Under the pieces are notes generated by a model. That model saw nothing but the letters and a program-made list of their open reading frames with translations. It was not told where the DNA came from and ran no database searches. Positions 50,239 through 60,988 of a stretch of 64,000 bases of DNA are shown piece after piece (positions within the stretch are counted from its first letter, which is position 1; every line of letters starts with the position of its first letter). The position numbers and the translations under genes were made by a program. Source of the stretch: Nostoc sp. JL34 (GTDB lineage Bacteria > Cyanobacteriota > Cyanobacteriia > Cyanobacteriales > Nostocaceae); the NCBI RefSeq assembly GCF_017114945.1, contig NZ_JABXKQ010000089.1:18084-82083 (forward strand), in the 5' to 3' direction.

Positions 50239-53200
50239 ATGCTGCCGGAACAACAACAGCGGATTTTGGGTTACTTTATTGAAGAAGCCAGGGATCACCT
50301 GAATACCATTGAGCAGGGCTTGCTGAATTTAGAGGGTACTCTGAACGACCCGGAAATGATCAGCGAAGTCTTCCGGGCGGCTCACTCCATCAAAGGAGGA
50401 GCGGCGATGCTTGGATTGACTAGCATCCAGCATACCTCCCACCGTCTGGAAGATTGTTTCAAAATTCTCAAAGATAATCCGGTTCAGATTGACCAAAAGT
50501 TAGAGTCTTTATTTCTTGGTGTCTCTGATACCCTAAAATCGCTGTTAGAGCATTTGAGTGGGCCTTATGGTCTTTCTGAAGATGCAGCTAATACTCTGAT
50601 GTCAGAAACTGAGCCAGTCTTTCAATGGCTATATCAGCATCTGGAACTACTTGTAGAACAAACAAAGAGTGGAGTAGCCAGCAGTTCTGACGCAACAGAA
50701 CTTACCACCTCTATAGAGAATGTCTCCACACTTACAGAAATTTTCATGCGGCGAGATATTCCCGATCTGGCAGAAGACATCCATCAGGAATCTCCAGACT
50801 CGGTAGCACCCCAAGAGGCGCTAGACGCTCGCGGACTTGCTAACGCTGCGCTATCGCCAGTTACCGCTAAAGAAAATAATAATTGGGGCGAGTTTCAAGC
50901 CCAAGTGCTGCAAACACTCCGGGAAATGTTGCAATTATTTAAGCAAACTACAACACCTTCAACTCGGCAAAACCTCCAGCAATGCTGTCACCAGTTAGTC
51001 AAACTTGGTGAAACTTGGAATTTGCCCAACTGGTGTGGTTTGTGTCAAGCAGCAGCCAGTGCGATCGGCAATCCCGAAAATACTTATCTGACTTTAGCTA
51101 AAATTGTCATTACCGAAATCAAGCAAGCTCAAGAATTAGTCTTACAAGGTAGGGAAGCCGAAATTGCAATTAGTCAGCAACTAGAAGCGCTTTTGAGCTT
51201 TGCAGAAATTGAGTTATTAGAAATTACCCCTGATCTGTTTGATGAACAGTCTACGGCATTGACAGAATCGGAACCAATTCTATCTGGTAACAACGAACCA
51301 TTAGCCCAGCCAACTAAAGAACAGAATCTAGACGAGGATATTAGCGATCGCTCTCGCCCCTATCTTCAAGTACAAGGGACACCACTAACCGCTGCGACTC
51401 ACACCAGTCTTACTTTCACCACACATGACGAAGCACATCCAATCAGTAACAATCTTGACCCCAATGGGCCAGAAGTAGGAATAGCTGAGTTAAATACCCT
51501 TGCCGATTTATTTGAAGGTGAAACTCCCGAACTAGATGAAAGTTGGCATCAAGAAGAAAGCTTAGATATTGTTGCCACCGATGACTTTGGAATTGATTTC
51601 AACAATAGTGATACTGAAGCTGCTGATGTCGATTTATCCGATTTACTCTCCTTTGATGAAGACATCAGCAACACGCAGCACCCAACAACCACAGCCACAA
51701 CAGAAGATTTATCCCTATTATTTGGCGACAATTTCCTAGAAAAAGAGAATTTAGAACCGCAAAATCAACAAATATCTGCTAAGAGTCTAGAGTTGAGTGA
51801 TATTAACGTACTTGATATAAATTTAGACTTTTCTTCTTCCGACAATTTACAAGAATTTATTGATATTCCTAGTGATCCAAACCAGCCTCTTGGGGAAATT
51901 GTCCAAAATAATGTAGTTGAAGATTTATTGACACTGGCACTAGATGATGATGAAGAACTATTGCCTACAGGCGAAGTGACTCAACCAGAAACTGAGGCGT
52001 TCACCAGTGTAGAACTATCTACCAACCAACAAAACAGTTTTGATAACTTATTCTTAGAACCTAGAAATGCAAATTGGGTAGAAGAAATTACCCCTAGTGA
52101 CTACATCGAATTACCCCAATCAACAGGCTTGTCTTTGGACAGCCTGTTTGCTGAAACGCAAGAACAGGCACTACTGCCTACAAGTGAATCTGAAATCGGT
52201 GATTTATTTGATACATCTCCGACAACAGCACCTGAGTTTTCTCAATCAGAAAATGATCTGAGCAACTTTTGGAATCAGGAAACCACAGAGGAAGTAGACG
52301 AATTCGATTCCTTAATTGAACAGAATGTGGAAAGGGCGTTAGATGAGAGTTTGTTTTCTGGGGCGGTTGATGATATTTTTGCCGATAGTCAGCAGCCCAT
52401 ACCTTCTTCTATAGCTAGTTTTGACATAGAAGAAGATTTTGATATCAATTTCCAGCATCAAGAGCAGCTAGATTTGATATTCTCATCAGATTCTGGAGAT
52501 GATTTATTTGATGAGCTAGCACCGAGTAGCTCAACTATTTACCCTGCTATAAACGATGTCTCCACGCCTGAAACGCTGTTGTTCGCCCAGCATCCAGGGG
52601 AGGAAATCCTCAGACCGCAACAACCAGAAGCTTTAGATTTTATTCCAGAATTTACCAATCAGCCCCCAGAGATATCTGGTGTTGATCTGGAACTTAATTC
52701 ATTAGATTCGTTGGATGAAAATTCGCAATTTCTGTTTGAAGATGTAGCCACAGACTCCACCTATATTCAGATGGAAACCACAGAGAATCCTGTGGATGAA
52801 CTATCAGAAACTATCAGTTTTGGGGAAACTTCAGATTCAGCATCACCCCAGATACAACCAGGCGATTTGTTCGGCTCGTTGGATGAAAATTCGCAACTGC
52901 TGTTTGAAGATGTAAACATAGACTCCACCTATATTCAGATGGAAACCACAGAGAATCCTGTGGATGAACTATCAGAAACTATCAGTTTTGGGGAAACTTC
53001 AGATTCAGCATCACCCCAGATACAACCAGGCGATTTGTTCGGCTCGTTGGATGAAAATTCGCAACTGCTGTTTGAAGATGTAAACATAGACTCCACCTAT
53101 ATTCAGATGGAAACCACAGAGAATCCTGTGGATGAACTATCAGAAACTATCAGTTTTGGGGAAACTTCAGATTCAGCATCACCCCAGATACAACCAGGCG

Positions 53201-56121
53201 ATTTGTTCGGCTCGTTGGATGAAAATTCGCAACTGCTGTTTGAAGATGTAAACATAGACTCCACCTATATTCAGATGGAAACCACAGAGAATCCTGTGGA
53301 TGAACTATCAGAAACTATCAGTTTTGGGGAAACTTCAGATTCAGCATCACCCCAGATACAACCAGGCGATTTGTTCGGCTCGTTGGATGAAAATTCGCAA
53401 CTGCTGTTTGAAGATGTAAACATAGACTCCACCTATATTCAGATGGAAACCACAGAGAATCCTGTGGATGAACTATCAGAAACTATCAGTTTTGGGGAAA
53501 CTTCAGTATCAAACCAGACAAACCCAGAAGTTTTAGAGACTGAGGGTAACAATAATTTAGAAACTGCGTTTCACTTCAGAGAAAATACAGTTTTTGAAGG
53601 CACAGAACTGGGTTTTGAAAATGATTTATTGTTTACAGAAATTACTATACCAGAAGCGGCAAACCAGGAAGAATTAGGAGAAAATGCGGCAACAATTGAC
53701 TCAGAAGCTATCAATGACTTCACACAAACGGTTATTCAGGAAAATGTAGAAACTGATTTGTGGGATCTAGGAGAGATATCTGAAGTTGCAGCAGTGTCAG
53801 AGGGAGAAAATGCTATCATTGCCCCGCCTGAAGAATTGGCAACCACAGAAACCATTGAAGAAGTTACTCCAGAAGATGAATTTGCAGACTTGGCAGCATT
53901 ACTAGGAGAGGAAGTAGCACCCATTCCCAAAGCTAAGGAGATACCAGAGGTAGATTTTGCTGCCCTGGAAGAATTGCTAGGTACAGATAACGATCGCGAT
54001 GTCTACGACGGGCTACGCCAACGCCAGTCCTTCGATACTCAACCAGTCTTAGCTAAAAATCCTATTCCATCACCAGCGATAAAAGATGAATTTGGTGACT
54101 TGGAGAAGTTGCTGGCAGAAGCAGATCAAACAATATCCCATTCTCCCTCAGTAAAATCAAACACCAGTAAAACTCCTCGCCCCTCTACTCGTCGGGCTGC
54201 AAGATTTGAAGAAACCATGAAGGTTCCAGTTAAGCAACTGGACGATATGAGTAATTTAGTTGGGGAGTTGGTGGTAAATCGCAATACCTTAGAGCAAGAT
54301 CATGAACGGCTGCGGCAGTCATTAGATAACTTGCTGATTCAGGTACAACAACTCTCGGATGTGGGCGCAAGGATGCAAGAGTTGTACGAGCGATCGCTAC
54401 TGGAAGCTTCTCTGTTAGCTGGACGCAAAAAGAAAGATCCCGGTTTTCAAGCACCAGATTCCAATGCCGATAGAGGTTTTAGCGAGTTAGAAATGGATCG
54501 TTTTACACCCTTCCATACACTCTCACAGCAAATGATTGAGCGCATTGTGCGAGTGCGTGAATCGGCTAGTGACATTGATTTTGTTACCGAAGAAACCGAG
54601 CGAGTAGCAAGGCAGTTCCGTCAAGTAACCACCCAGTTACAAGAGGGATTAACAAGAGCGCGAATGGTGCCTTTTGCCCAAACTATCGATCGCTGGCGGC
54701 GAGGAGTGCGCGACAACGCCATCAAGTGTGGCAAACAAGTGGAGTTGGTGATTGAAGGTGGCGATACCTTAATTGACAAGATGATTTTGGATCATCTTAC
54801 CGATCCGCTGACTCACATGTTGAATAATGCGATCGCTCACGGTATTGAAACGCCAGAAGAACGGCAAGCTGCTGGTAAAACACCAGTGGGAATCATTACT
54901 ATCCGTGCCTTCCACCAAGGTAATCAAACGATCATTTCTGTAGGCGATGATGGCGCAGGCATCGATTCAGCAAGAGTTAAGGCTAAGGCGGTGAAGATTG
55001 GCATGATTACAGAAGCGCAGGCAAAAGCGATGTCTCGCCTGGAAGTCTACGATCTGCTGTTCCAGTCTGGTTTTACAATCAAAGACCAAGCAGATGAAAT
55101 TTCTGGCCGTGGTGTGGGTATGGACGTAGTGCGTTCCGAGATTAGCGAAATTCGGGGAACAGTTAACACTGATTCTGCCATCGGTAAGGGAACCACCTTC
55201 ACCATTCGTTTACCACTGACTCTAAGTATTTGTAAAGCTCTCTGCTGCGTTTCTGACAGAGCCAGGATTGCCTTCCCGATGGACGGCGTAGAAGATACGC
55301 TGGATATACCAGTCAAAAATATTCAGCACGATGCCAATGGGCAATCATTTATTTCCTGGCGCGATACAGTGCTGCCATTCCGACCTCTGAAGGAACTTTT
55401 AACCTTCAATCGCCAGATCAGTCGTGGTAACGTCTATGGCGGCACCAGAGATGATGATATGGTTTCTGTGGTTGTAGTGCGATCGGCAAATACCCTGATT
55501 GCTCTACAGATTGATCTGGTATTGAGCGAACAAGAAATTGTAATTAAGCAATTTGAAGGGCCAGCACCTAAACCCATTGGTGTCGCTGGTGCTACAGTCC
55601 TCGGTGATGGTCGGATTATGCCCATTGCTGACGTGCTAGAAATAATTGACATCTTCCAGGGACGAATTTCTACACAAATTGGTGGCAGTTCTTGGCAACA
55701 AAAAGCTACACCCCCAGATACCTCTCCTGCGAAGATTGACCCGACAGTGCTGATTGTCGATGACTCGATTACAGTCCGAGAGTTGCTCTCCTTAACATTT
55801 AATAAAGCAGGTTATCGCGTAGAACAAGCGCGTGATGGACAGGAAGCTTGGGATAAACTCCGCTCCGGTCTGCCTTGCGATATCGTATTTTGCGACATCG
55901 AAATGCCCCGTTGCGATGGTCTGGAGTTACTCTCCCGCATTCAGAAAGACTCTAACCTCAACCACTTACCGATCGCGATGCTCACCTCGCGAGGTGCAGA
56001 CAAACACAGACAAATTGCAGCTCAACTCGGTGCTAGCGGCTACTTTACCAAGCCTTATCTTGAAGAAGCTCTACTTGAAGCCGCAGCACGAATGCTTAAA
56101 GGAGAGAAACTCGTTAGCTAA
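50239..56121 (+). CDS. hmpE: Giant CheA-type hybrid histidine kinase (1960 aa)
   Basis: HPt (AHSIKGGAAMLGL), P3/P4 (DPLTHMLNNAIAHGIE, GRGVGMDVVRSEI), CheW domain, C-terminal REC (TVLIVDDSITVREL). Confidence 0.95.
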   Translation: MLPEQQQRILGYFIEEARDHLNTIEQGLLNLEGTLNDPEMISEVFRAAHSIKGGAAMLGLTSIQHTSHRLEDCFKILKDNPVQIDQKLESLFLGVSDTLKSLLEHLSGPYGLSEDAANTLMSETEPVFQWLYQHLELLVEQTKSGVASSSDATELTTSIENVSTLTEIFMRRDIPDLAEDIHQESPDSVAPQEALDARGLANAALSPVTAKENNNWGEFQAQVLQTLREMLQLFKQTTTPSTRQNLQQCCHQLVKLGETWNLPNWCGLCQAAASAIGNPENTYLTLAKIVITEIKQAQELVLQGREAEIAISQQLEALLSFAEIELLEITPDLFDEQSTALTESEPILSGNNEPLAQPTKEQNLDEDISDRSRPYLQVQGTPLTAATHTSLTFTTHDEAHPISNNLDPNGPEVGIAELNTLADLFEGETPELDESWHQEESLDIVATDDFGIDFNNSDTEAADVDLSDLLSFDEDISNTQHPTTTATTEDLSLLFGDNFLEKENLEPQNQQISAKSLELSDINVLDINLDFSSSDNLQEFIDIPSDPNQPLGEIVQNNVVEDLLTLALDDDEELLPTGEVTQPETEAFTSVELSTNQQNSFDNLFLEPRNANWVEEITPSDYIELPQSTGLSLDSLFAETQEQALLPTSESEIGDLFDTSPTTAPEFSQSENDLSNFWNQETTEEVDEFDSLIEQNVERALDESLFSGAVDDIFADSQQPIPSSIASFDIEEDFDINFQHQEQLDLIFSSDSGDDLFDELAPSSSTIYPAINDVSTPETLLFAQHPGEEILRPQQPEALDFIPEFTNQPPEISGVDLELNSLDSLDENSQFLFEDVATDSTYIQMETTENPVDELSETISFGETSDSASPQIQPGDLFGSLDENSQLLFEDVNIDSTYIQMETTENPVDELSETISFGETSDSASPQIQPGDLFGSLDENSQLLFEDVNIDSTYIQMETTENPVDELSETISFGETSDSASPQIQPGDLFGSLDENSQLLFEDVNIDSTYIQMETTENPVDELSETISFGETSDSASPQIQPGDLFGSLDENSQLLFEDVNIDSTYIQMETTENPVDELSETISFGETSVSNQTNPEVLETEGNNNLETAFHFRENTVFEGTELGFENDLLFTEITIPEAANQEELGENAATIDSEAINDFTQTVIQENVETDLWDLGEISEVAAVSEGENAIIAPPEELATTETIEEVTPEDEFADLAALLGEEVAPIPKAKEIPEVDFAALEELLGTDNDRDVYDGLRQRQSFDTQPVLAKNPIPSPAIKDEFGDLEKLLAEADQTISHSPSVKSNTSKTPRPSTRRAARFEETMKVPVKQLDDMSNLVGELVVNRNTLEQDHERLRQSLDNLLIQVQQLSDVGARMQELYERSLLEASLLAGRKKKDPGFQAPDSNADRGFSELEMDRFTPFHTLSQQMIERIVRVRESASDIDFVTEETERVARQFRQVTTQLQEGLTRARMVPFAQTIDRWRRGVRDNAIKCGKQVELVIEGGDTLIDKMILDHLTDPLTHMLNNAIAHGIETPEERQAAGKTPVGIITIRAFHQGNQTIISVGDDGAGIDSARVKAKAVKIGMITEAQAKAMSRLEVYDLLFQSGFTIKDQADEISGRGVGMDVVRSEISEIRGTVNTDSAIGKGTTFTIRLPLTLSICKALCCVSDRARIAFPMDGVEDTLDIPVKNIQHDANGQSFISWRDTVLPFRPLKELLTFNRQISRGNVYGGTRDDDMVSVVVVRSANTLIALQIDLVLSEQEIVIKQFEGPAPKPIGVAGATVLGDGRIMPIADVLEIIDIFQGRISTQIGGSSWQQKATPPDTSPAKIDPTVLIVDDSITVRELLSLTFNKAGYRVEQARDGQEAWDKLRSGLPCDIVFCDIEMPRCDGLELLSRIQKDSNLNHLPIAMLTSRGADKHRQIAAQLGASGYFTKPYLEEALLEAAARMLKGEKLVS
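52705..53508 (+). repeat. 168-bp in-frame tandem repeat within hmpE (about 5 copies)
   Basis: GGCTCGTTGGATGAAAATTCGCAACTG starts at 52873, 53041, 53209 and 53377 (exactly 168 bp apart); a more divergent copy from 52705; last copy truncated. Confidence 0.95.
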
Positions 56122-56544
56122 ACCAATTAAAAGACTTGGATTTTAAGGAAAACTTTACACGCTTCTACTTTCCTTAAAGTTTATGCTAGTTTGCGGCTCA
56201 CTCCTCTTGGGCTTTGTTTTTGATGCCACTTTATTAGTATAATTGTACTATGAAATGAAAATAGCACGTATTGTCCCCGGCTTTTGACGGGGCTTTATTT
56301 TTGGGAACGATGGCTCCAAATCATCCAGGATAAAATCCCCTGATGATTTCCTCCTCCTGTCTCCTTTAACGCAGGTTTGATCAGTATATGCTCCACCTCT
56401 GGCAATACTACTCGGTTAAGAAGATTTGTCGGGTGGGTATTCCCAAAACTGTGTGCCCAGTTGTAAGTCCTGAGTAGAAAAGTTAACAGAAAAGAACATC
56501 TTTTTTCTTCTTCCTTACTGAATTATTTCTGACTCAGCACTATT

Positions 56545-57294
56545 TTACACTTTCCCAAACCGCCGCTCTCGTTGCTGGTAGGCGCACAAGGCACGGTGAA
56601 ACTCAGCGCGGTCAAAATCGGGCCAGAGAGCATCGGTGATGTAAATTTCTCCATAAGCCATTTGCCAGAGAAGAAAATTTGAGAGGCGCATTTCTCCACT
56701 TGTGCGAATTAACAAATCTGGGTCAGTAATTCCTGCTGTATACAAGTGCTTCTCAAACACCTGTTCATCAATTTCATTAGGTTGTAGCATACCTTGCTGG
56801 ACAAGCTTGGCGATCGCTTGACAAGCTTGTAATATCTCCTGCCGTCCACCATAATTAGTTGCCACCGAAAACCGGATACCGCGATTATCCTTAGTTTCTT
56901 CCATTGAACGGAATATTTCTTGTTGGAGCGATCGCGGCAGGTCTTGCAAATTTCCGACAAACTTAATTTGAACATTCTCTTCGACCATTTCCCGCAGTTC
57001 TTGCCGCAAAACTCTTTGAAACAGAGTCATCAAAAAATCCACTTCTTCTTGAGGTCTTTTCCAATTCTCTGTTGAAAAAGCATAAGCTGTAAGCGCCTGA
57101 ATTCCCCAATCCTGGCAACAGCGAAGTAAATCCTTGAGAGCATCTACTCCTCGCTTATGACCCATAATTCGGGGTAGACCCTGACGTTTAGCCCATCGAC
57201 CATTGCCATCCATAATCACCGCAACGTGCTGCGGCAATAGTTCTTGTTTTAAGTCAGTAGGCAAATCTTGCAGTTTAGTTTGTTGTGCTGTCAT
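56545..57294 (-). CDS. uppS: Isoprenyl transferase (undecaprenyl diphosphate synthase family)
   Basis: [54 protein letters not shown]. Confidence 0.95.
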   Translation of the reverse strand: MTAQQTKLQDLPTDLKQELLPQHVAVIMDGNGRWAKRQGLPRIMGHKRGVDALKDLLRCCQDWGIQALTAYAFSTENWKRPQEEVDFLMTLFQRVLRQELREMVEENVQIKFVGNLQDLPRSLQQEIFRSMEETKDNRGIRFSVATNYGGRQEILQACQAIAKLVQQGMLQPNEIDEQVFEKHLYTAGITDPDLLIRTSGEMRLSNFLLWQMAYGEIYITDALWPDFDRAEFHRALCAYQQRERRFGKV

Positions 57295-58214
57295 TTTTTA
57301 TCTCGAGAAGCGGTCGATGGTAATCCGAGTAAACGTGAAACCAGTGCTAGTGTCTTCCCACCTATCCGACGAACAAAACTCAACAGACCAGGAGCTACAG
57401 CTTCCCTATCCACGGTTGGGGACAAAAGAGCCTCTAATGACTCTTTCAGTTTCCTAATCGTCAGCGGTCTATTTAGGGTTCCCCTTTCCGCTAAGGAAAT
57501 AGAACCCGTTTCTTCAGATACAACGACACAAATGCAATTTTCGACCCGCTCAGTAATTCCCATTGCCGCCCGGTGGCGTGTTCCCAACTGGCGCGAGGCT
57601 GTGCGTCCCGAAAGTGGTAAAATTATACCCGATGACACAATCCGTGAGCCACGAATCAGTGTCGCCCCATCGTGTAACAAAGTTTTTGGCTGAAAAATTG
57701 TCTGGATCAGTTCTTTAGAAACTTCCGCATTTAGCTTTACTCCTGGCACAGAAAAATCTCGCTCATCAATTGGCCCTGTGGTTTCTACAATTAGTAAGGC
57801 TCCAATGCGGTTTTTTGACAATTCTTTAACAGCCTCAACAATTTCATCAATTACACTATCAGATTTAGGGATTGCCAGCCGATCGGGTTGAAATAGCTGG
57901 CGGAATTCGCCACGCCCCAATTGCTCCAAAAATCGCCGAAACTCTGACTGTAGAGCAACTGCCATCGCCACAGCACAACCAATCACCAGCTTTTCCAGTA
58001 CAAAACTTAGCAGAGGTAGTCCTAATCTGCCACTTAGTGCTGAGGCTAGCATTAAGATAATGAATCCCCGCACCATCCACAGTGTCCGACGCTCACTAAT
58101 AATAACTAGTATCATGTAAGTCAGCGCCAGCACTAACACAATATCCAGAGTCCCAAGTAGCAAGGACTGTGACCATCCTAGGTTTGTCAGCCATTGCTTC
58201 CACCAATCTCTCAT
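57291..58214 (-). CDS. cdaA: Diadenylate cyclase CdaA-type (DisA_N domain)
   Basis: N-terminal TM segments, [18 protein letters not shown] (DGA), [13 protein letters not shown] (RHR) motifs. Confidence 0.95.
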   Translation of the reverse strand: MRDWWKQWLTNLGWSQSLLLGTLDIVLVLALTYMILVIISERRTLWMVRGFIILMLASALSGRLGLPLLSFVLEKLVIGCAVAMAVALQSEFRRFLEQLGRGEFRQLFQPDRLAIPKSDSVIDEIVEAVKELSKNRIGALLIVETTGPIDERDFSVPGVKLNAEVSKELIQTIFQPKTLLHDGATLIRGSRIVSSGIILPLSGRTASRQLGTRHRAAMGITERVENCICVVVSEETGSISLAERGTLNRPLTIRKLKESLEALLSPTVDREAVAPGLLSFVRRIGGKTLALVSRLLGLPSTASRDKK

Positions 58215-58399
58215 GACATCTGGATTAAACTTTTGCCTCTAATTACGGTTAGTCATTTGTCATTTGTCATTTGTTATTAAACCGCGTCTACTGTGAAAAC
58301 CGTAGTTTTTTGTAATGAGGCTAAAGCTAAAAACTTAAGCCACGACAGAATAATATCCTCTCTTCAAAAACTCTAGGTTTCAAAATAGACGGGGTTTAG

Positions 58400-58545
58400 C
58401 TCCTAGCTAATGACCCTTACGGGTGACGCTCCTGCGTCGCTACCGCTTTGCTAACGCCAGTCACTCATGGGGGAAACCCCCTTGGCGCTAGCCTCTCCCT
58501 TTGGGAGAAGACCGTGCTGGCTCACCAATGACCAAGGACTAATGA
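58400..58545. repeat. Composite interspersed palindromic repeats
   Basis: CTCATGGGGGAAACCCCCTTGG and CTCTCCCTTTGGGAGAAG hairpins within a GACGCTCCTGCGTCGCTACCGC...-type repeat, followed by heptamer-like aatgacc/aatgact. Confidence 0.55.
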
Positions 58546-59942
58546 CTATTTTTTAGCCTTTCTGGTAGGCGATCTTGTCGAATTAAGTCTTGATAAGTTT
58601 CCCGTTGCAAAATTAAATTTGCTTCGCCATTCGCCACAATAACAGCTGCCGGTCGGGGCAAGCGATTGTAGTTAGATGCCATACTGTAATTGTACGCACC
58701 TGTTCCCATAACTACGAGAATATCGCCTGATTCAGTCTTTGGGAGTAGAGCATTTTTAATCAGAATATCTCCTGATTCACAATGTTTACCAGCAATTGTG
58801 ACTGTTTGGGTTAAGGGAAAAGACATTTTATTAGCAACTACTGCTCGATAAACAGATTGGTAAGTAATCGGGCGAGGATTGTCAGACATTCCTCCATCAA
58901 CTGCCACGTAAGTACGAATTTCTGGGACGACTTTGGATGAACCAACGGTGTAGGCAGTGACGCAAGCTGTAGCAATTAGCGATCGCCCCGGTTCACTAAG
59001 TAATTTTGGCAAAGGCAGATTTTCGGCTACACAAGCTTCTTGGATTACTTCACAAATCGCTTTCACCCACTCTTCAATGCTGGGGGGATCGTCTGATTCT
59101 GTATACTTAATCCCCAAACCGCCACCAACATTTAACTCTGTAATATTTAAACCATACTTCGTGGCATCCCGCAGCCACTGCACCATGACAGCCGCCAAAT
59201 CCTGATGCGGTTGGCGCTCAAAAATTTGGGAACCAATATGAGCGTGTACTCCTACACAATTAAGGGCAGGTTGTTGACTGACAAAGGTAAAAACTTCATC
59301 TAGATCGTTGGGATCAAAGCCAAACTTGCTATCTAAGTGTCCCGTGCGGATATACTCATGCGTGTGGCACTCGATACCGGGAGTTAGCCGTAGCATAATG
59401 CGAATTGGTTGAGCAGGTTGAGCTATTTCCACAAGGGTACGCAACTCATACCAGTTATCCGCCACAATGGTGACACCAGAATTGATGGCTAAAACTAATT
59501 CTTCACGAGATTTATTATTTCCGTGGAGGTAGATTTTATCGGGACTAACACCCGCTTGCAGGGCTGTGTAAAGTTCGCCCCCAGAGACGACATCGATTCC
59601 CATTCCTTCAGATGCGGCGATCGCACAAACAGCTAAACAATTCCAAGCTTTTGAGGCGTACAATACTTGAGATTCGCCCTTGTAGTATTGCTTGAAAGCA
59701 TCTCGATATTGCTGACAAGCTGAACGCAAGGTTTCTTCATCTAAAATATATAAAGGTGAACCAAACTGCTCAACTAGGGTTGTGACATCACACCCACCAA
59801 TTTCCAGGAGGTCATGATGATGAACTCTGGCAGTCAAGGGTAAAAGTTCTTGATTAGGCGATGAATTTGCGCTGGTGTCGTGCCTTTGAGGTAAATATTG
59901 ACTTCCAGAATGTTGAACCCCAGTGGGGTGAGTCGATACCAT
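58539..59942 (-). CDS. lysA: Diaminopimelate decarboxylase
   Basis: PLYILDEETLR, YASKAWN (PLP Lys), HAHIGSQIFE, ELNVGGGLGIKYT, LSEPGRSLIA, CESGDIL motifs. Confidence 0.95.
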   Translation of the reverse strand: MVSTHPTGVQHSGSQYLPQRHDTSANSSPNQELLPLTARVHHHDLLEIGGCDVTTLVEQFGSPLYILDEETLRSACQQYRDAFKQYYKGESQVLYASKAWNCLAVCAIAASEGMGIDVVSGGELYTALQAGVSPDKIYLHGNNKSREELVLAINSGVTIVADNWYELRTLVEIAQPAQPIRIMLRLTPGIECHTHEYIRTGHLDSKFGFDPNDLDEVFTFVSQQPALNCVGVHAHIGSQIFERQPHQDLAAVMVQWLRDATKYGLNITELNVGGGLGIKYTESDDPPSIEEWVKAICEVIQEACVAENLPLPKLLSEPGRSLIATACVTAYTVGSSKVVPEIRTYVAVDGGMSDNPRPITYQSVYRAVVANKMSFPLTQTVTIAGKHCESGDILIKNALLPKTESGDILVVMGTGAYNYSMASNYNRLPRPAAVIVANGEANLILQRETYQDLIRQDRLPERLKNSH

Positions 59943-60034
59943 AACTATAAAAGTTTTCCTTGTTCAAATTACGGGCTTTGAGTTCGTCTCCTGATTCCCA
60001 GTTTACAAACGGTTTGTAACGTTATTCAATAAAT

Positions 60035-60586
60035 GTGATCTCATCAGACTTAGAAATTCAATTACTGACTCCAAAGCATCTGAGTGCATTGTTAGAACTG
60101 GATCAAGCCTGTTTTGGGGGTCTATGGACAATGGAGGGCTACCAACGAGAGTTGGACAGTCCTAACAGCGATCTTCTGGGTTTATTTTCCCCTGTCTCTA
60201 ATTCGAGACTGCTGGGAATGGGTTGCTTTTGGTCAATTTTAGAGGAAGCCCACATTACAATTTTGGCGGTTCATCCCGAATATCACCGTCAAGGTTTGGG
60301 ACAGGCTTTATTATATTCACTTATTAAGACAGCTTGCGATCGCAAAATGGAGCGAGCTACCCTCGAAGTGCGAGCTTCCAACTTAGGGGCTATATCTTTA
60401 TATCAAAAATTTGGCTTCAAAACAGCTGGACGGCGGCGGCGTTACTACCAAGATAACGATGAGGACGCGCTGATTCTTTGGCTCCCAGATTTACAACACC
60501 CCAAATTCCCAGCAACTTTAGACCAGTGGTATTCCATTGTCAGCGATCGCCTGGACAAATCCTCTTGGCACTTGCTTTTAAACTAA
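60035..60586 (+). CDS. rimI: Ribosomal-protein-S18-alanine N-acetyltransferase-like GNAT protein
   Basis: ILAVHPEYHRQGLGQALLYSLI, LEVRASNLGAISLYQKFGFKTAGRRRRYY; GTG start. Confidence 0.85.
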   Translation: MISSDLEIQLLTPKHLSALLELDQACFGGLWTMEGYQRELDSPNSDLLGLFSPVSNSRLLGMGCFWSILEEAHITILAVHPEYHRQGLGQALLYSLIKTACDRKMERATLEVRASNLGAISLYQKFGFKTAGRRRRYYQDNDEDALILWLPDLQHPKFPATLDQWYSIVSDRLDKSSWHLLLN

Positions 60587-60988
60587 TTCGTAATTAGGGC
60601 TTGGGATCAACTTCAGCAAAAAAATGTAACTTTGCTGTGCCGAGTTGCATTTAAATATCTTATATAAAATTATTTATATATAAATATAAACTATATAAAA
60701 TATAGTTGCTTGATATTAAAAAATATATATGTTAAATATAAATGTTTGGGATTGAGTCAATAAACCCTTAATCTAAGCAGTCAGCTATTTGTAATAAATC
60801 CCAAAAACGCTGGTGAACTAAAGCTCCTCAGTACACTAGCCAGATAAAAGTAGTCAATAGTTAACAATTAGCCCATCAACCCAAGTCATGGCTTCAGGAT
60901 GTCTATAATCTGTTATACAGGCATCCAAAAGCTTTGCCTGTGCTAAAATCAGCATACCGGCACGACCGCAGGTGATGGGAAAAATGCC

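Noticed and set aside
54230-54454. Antisense ORFs within large genes (also 51549-51731, 53736-53930, 61291-61545, 61564-61956, 12162-12491, 20101-20667, 23285-23620 and similar)
   Set aside because: They lie opposite well-supported CDSs and their translations show no recognisable domain.
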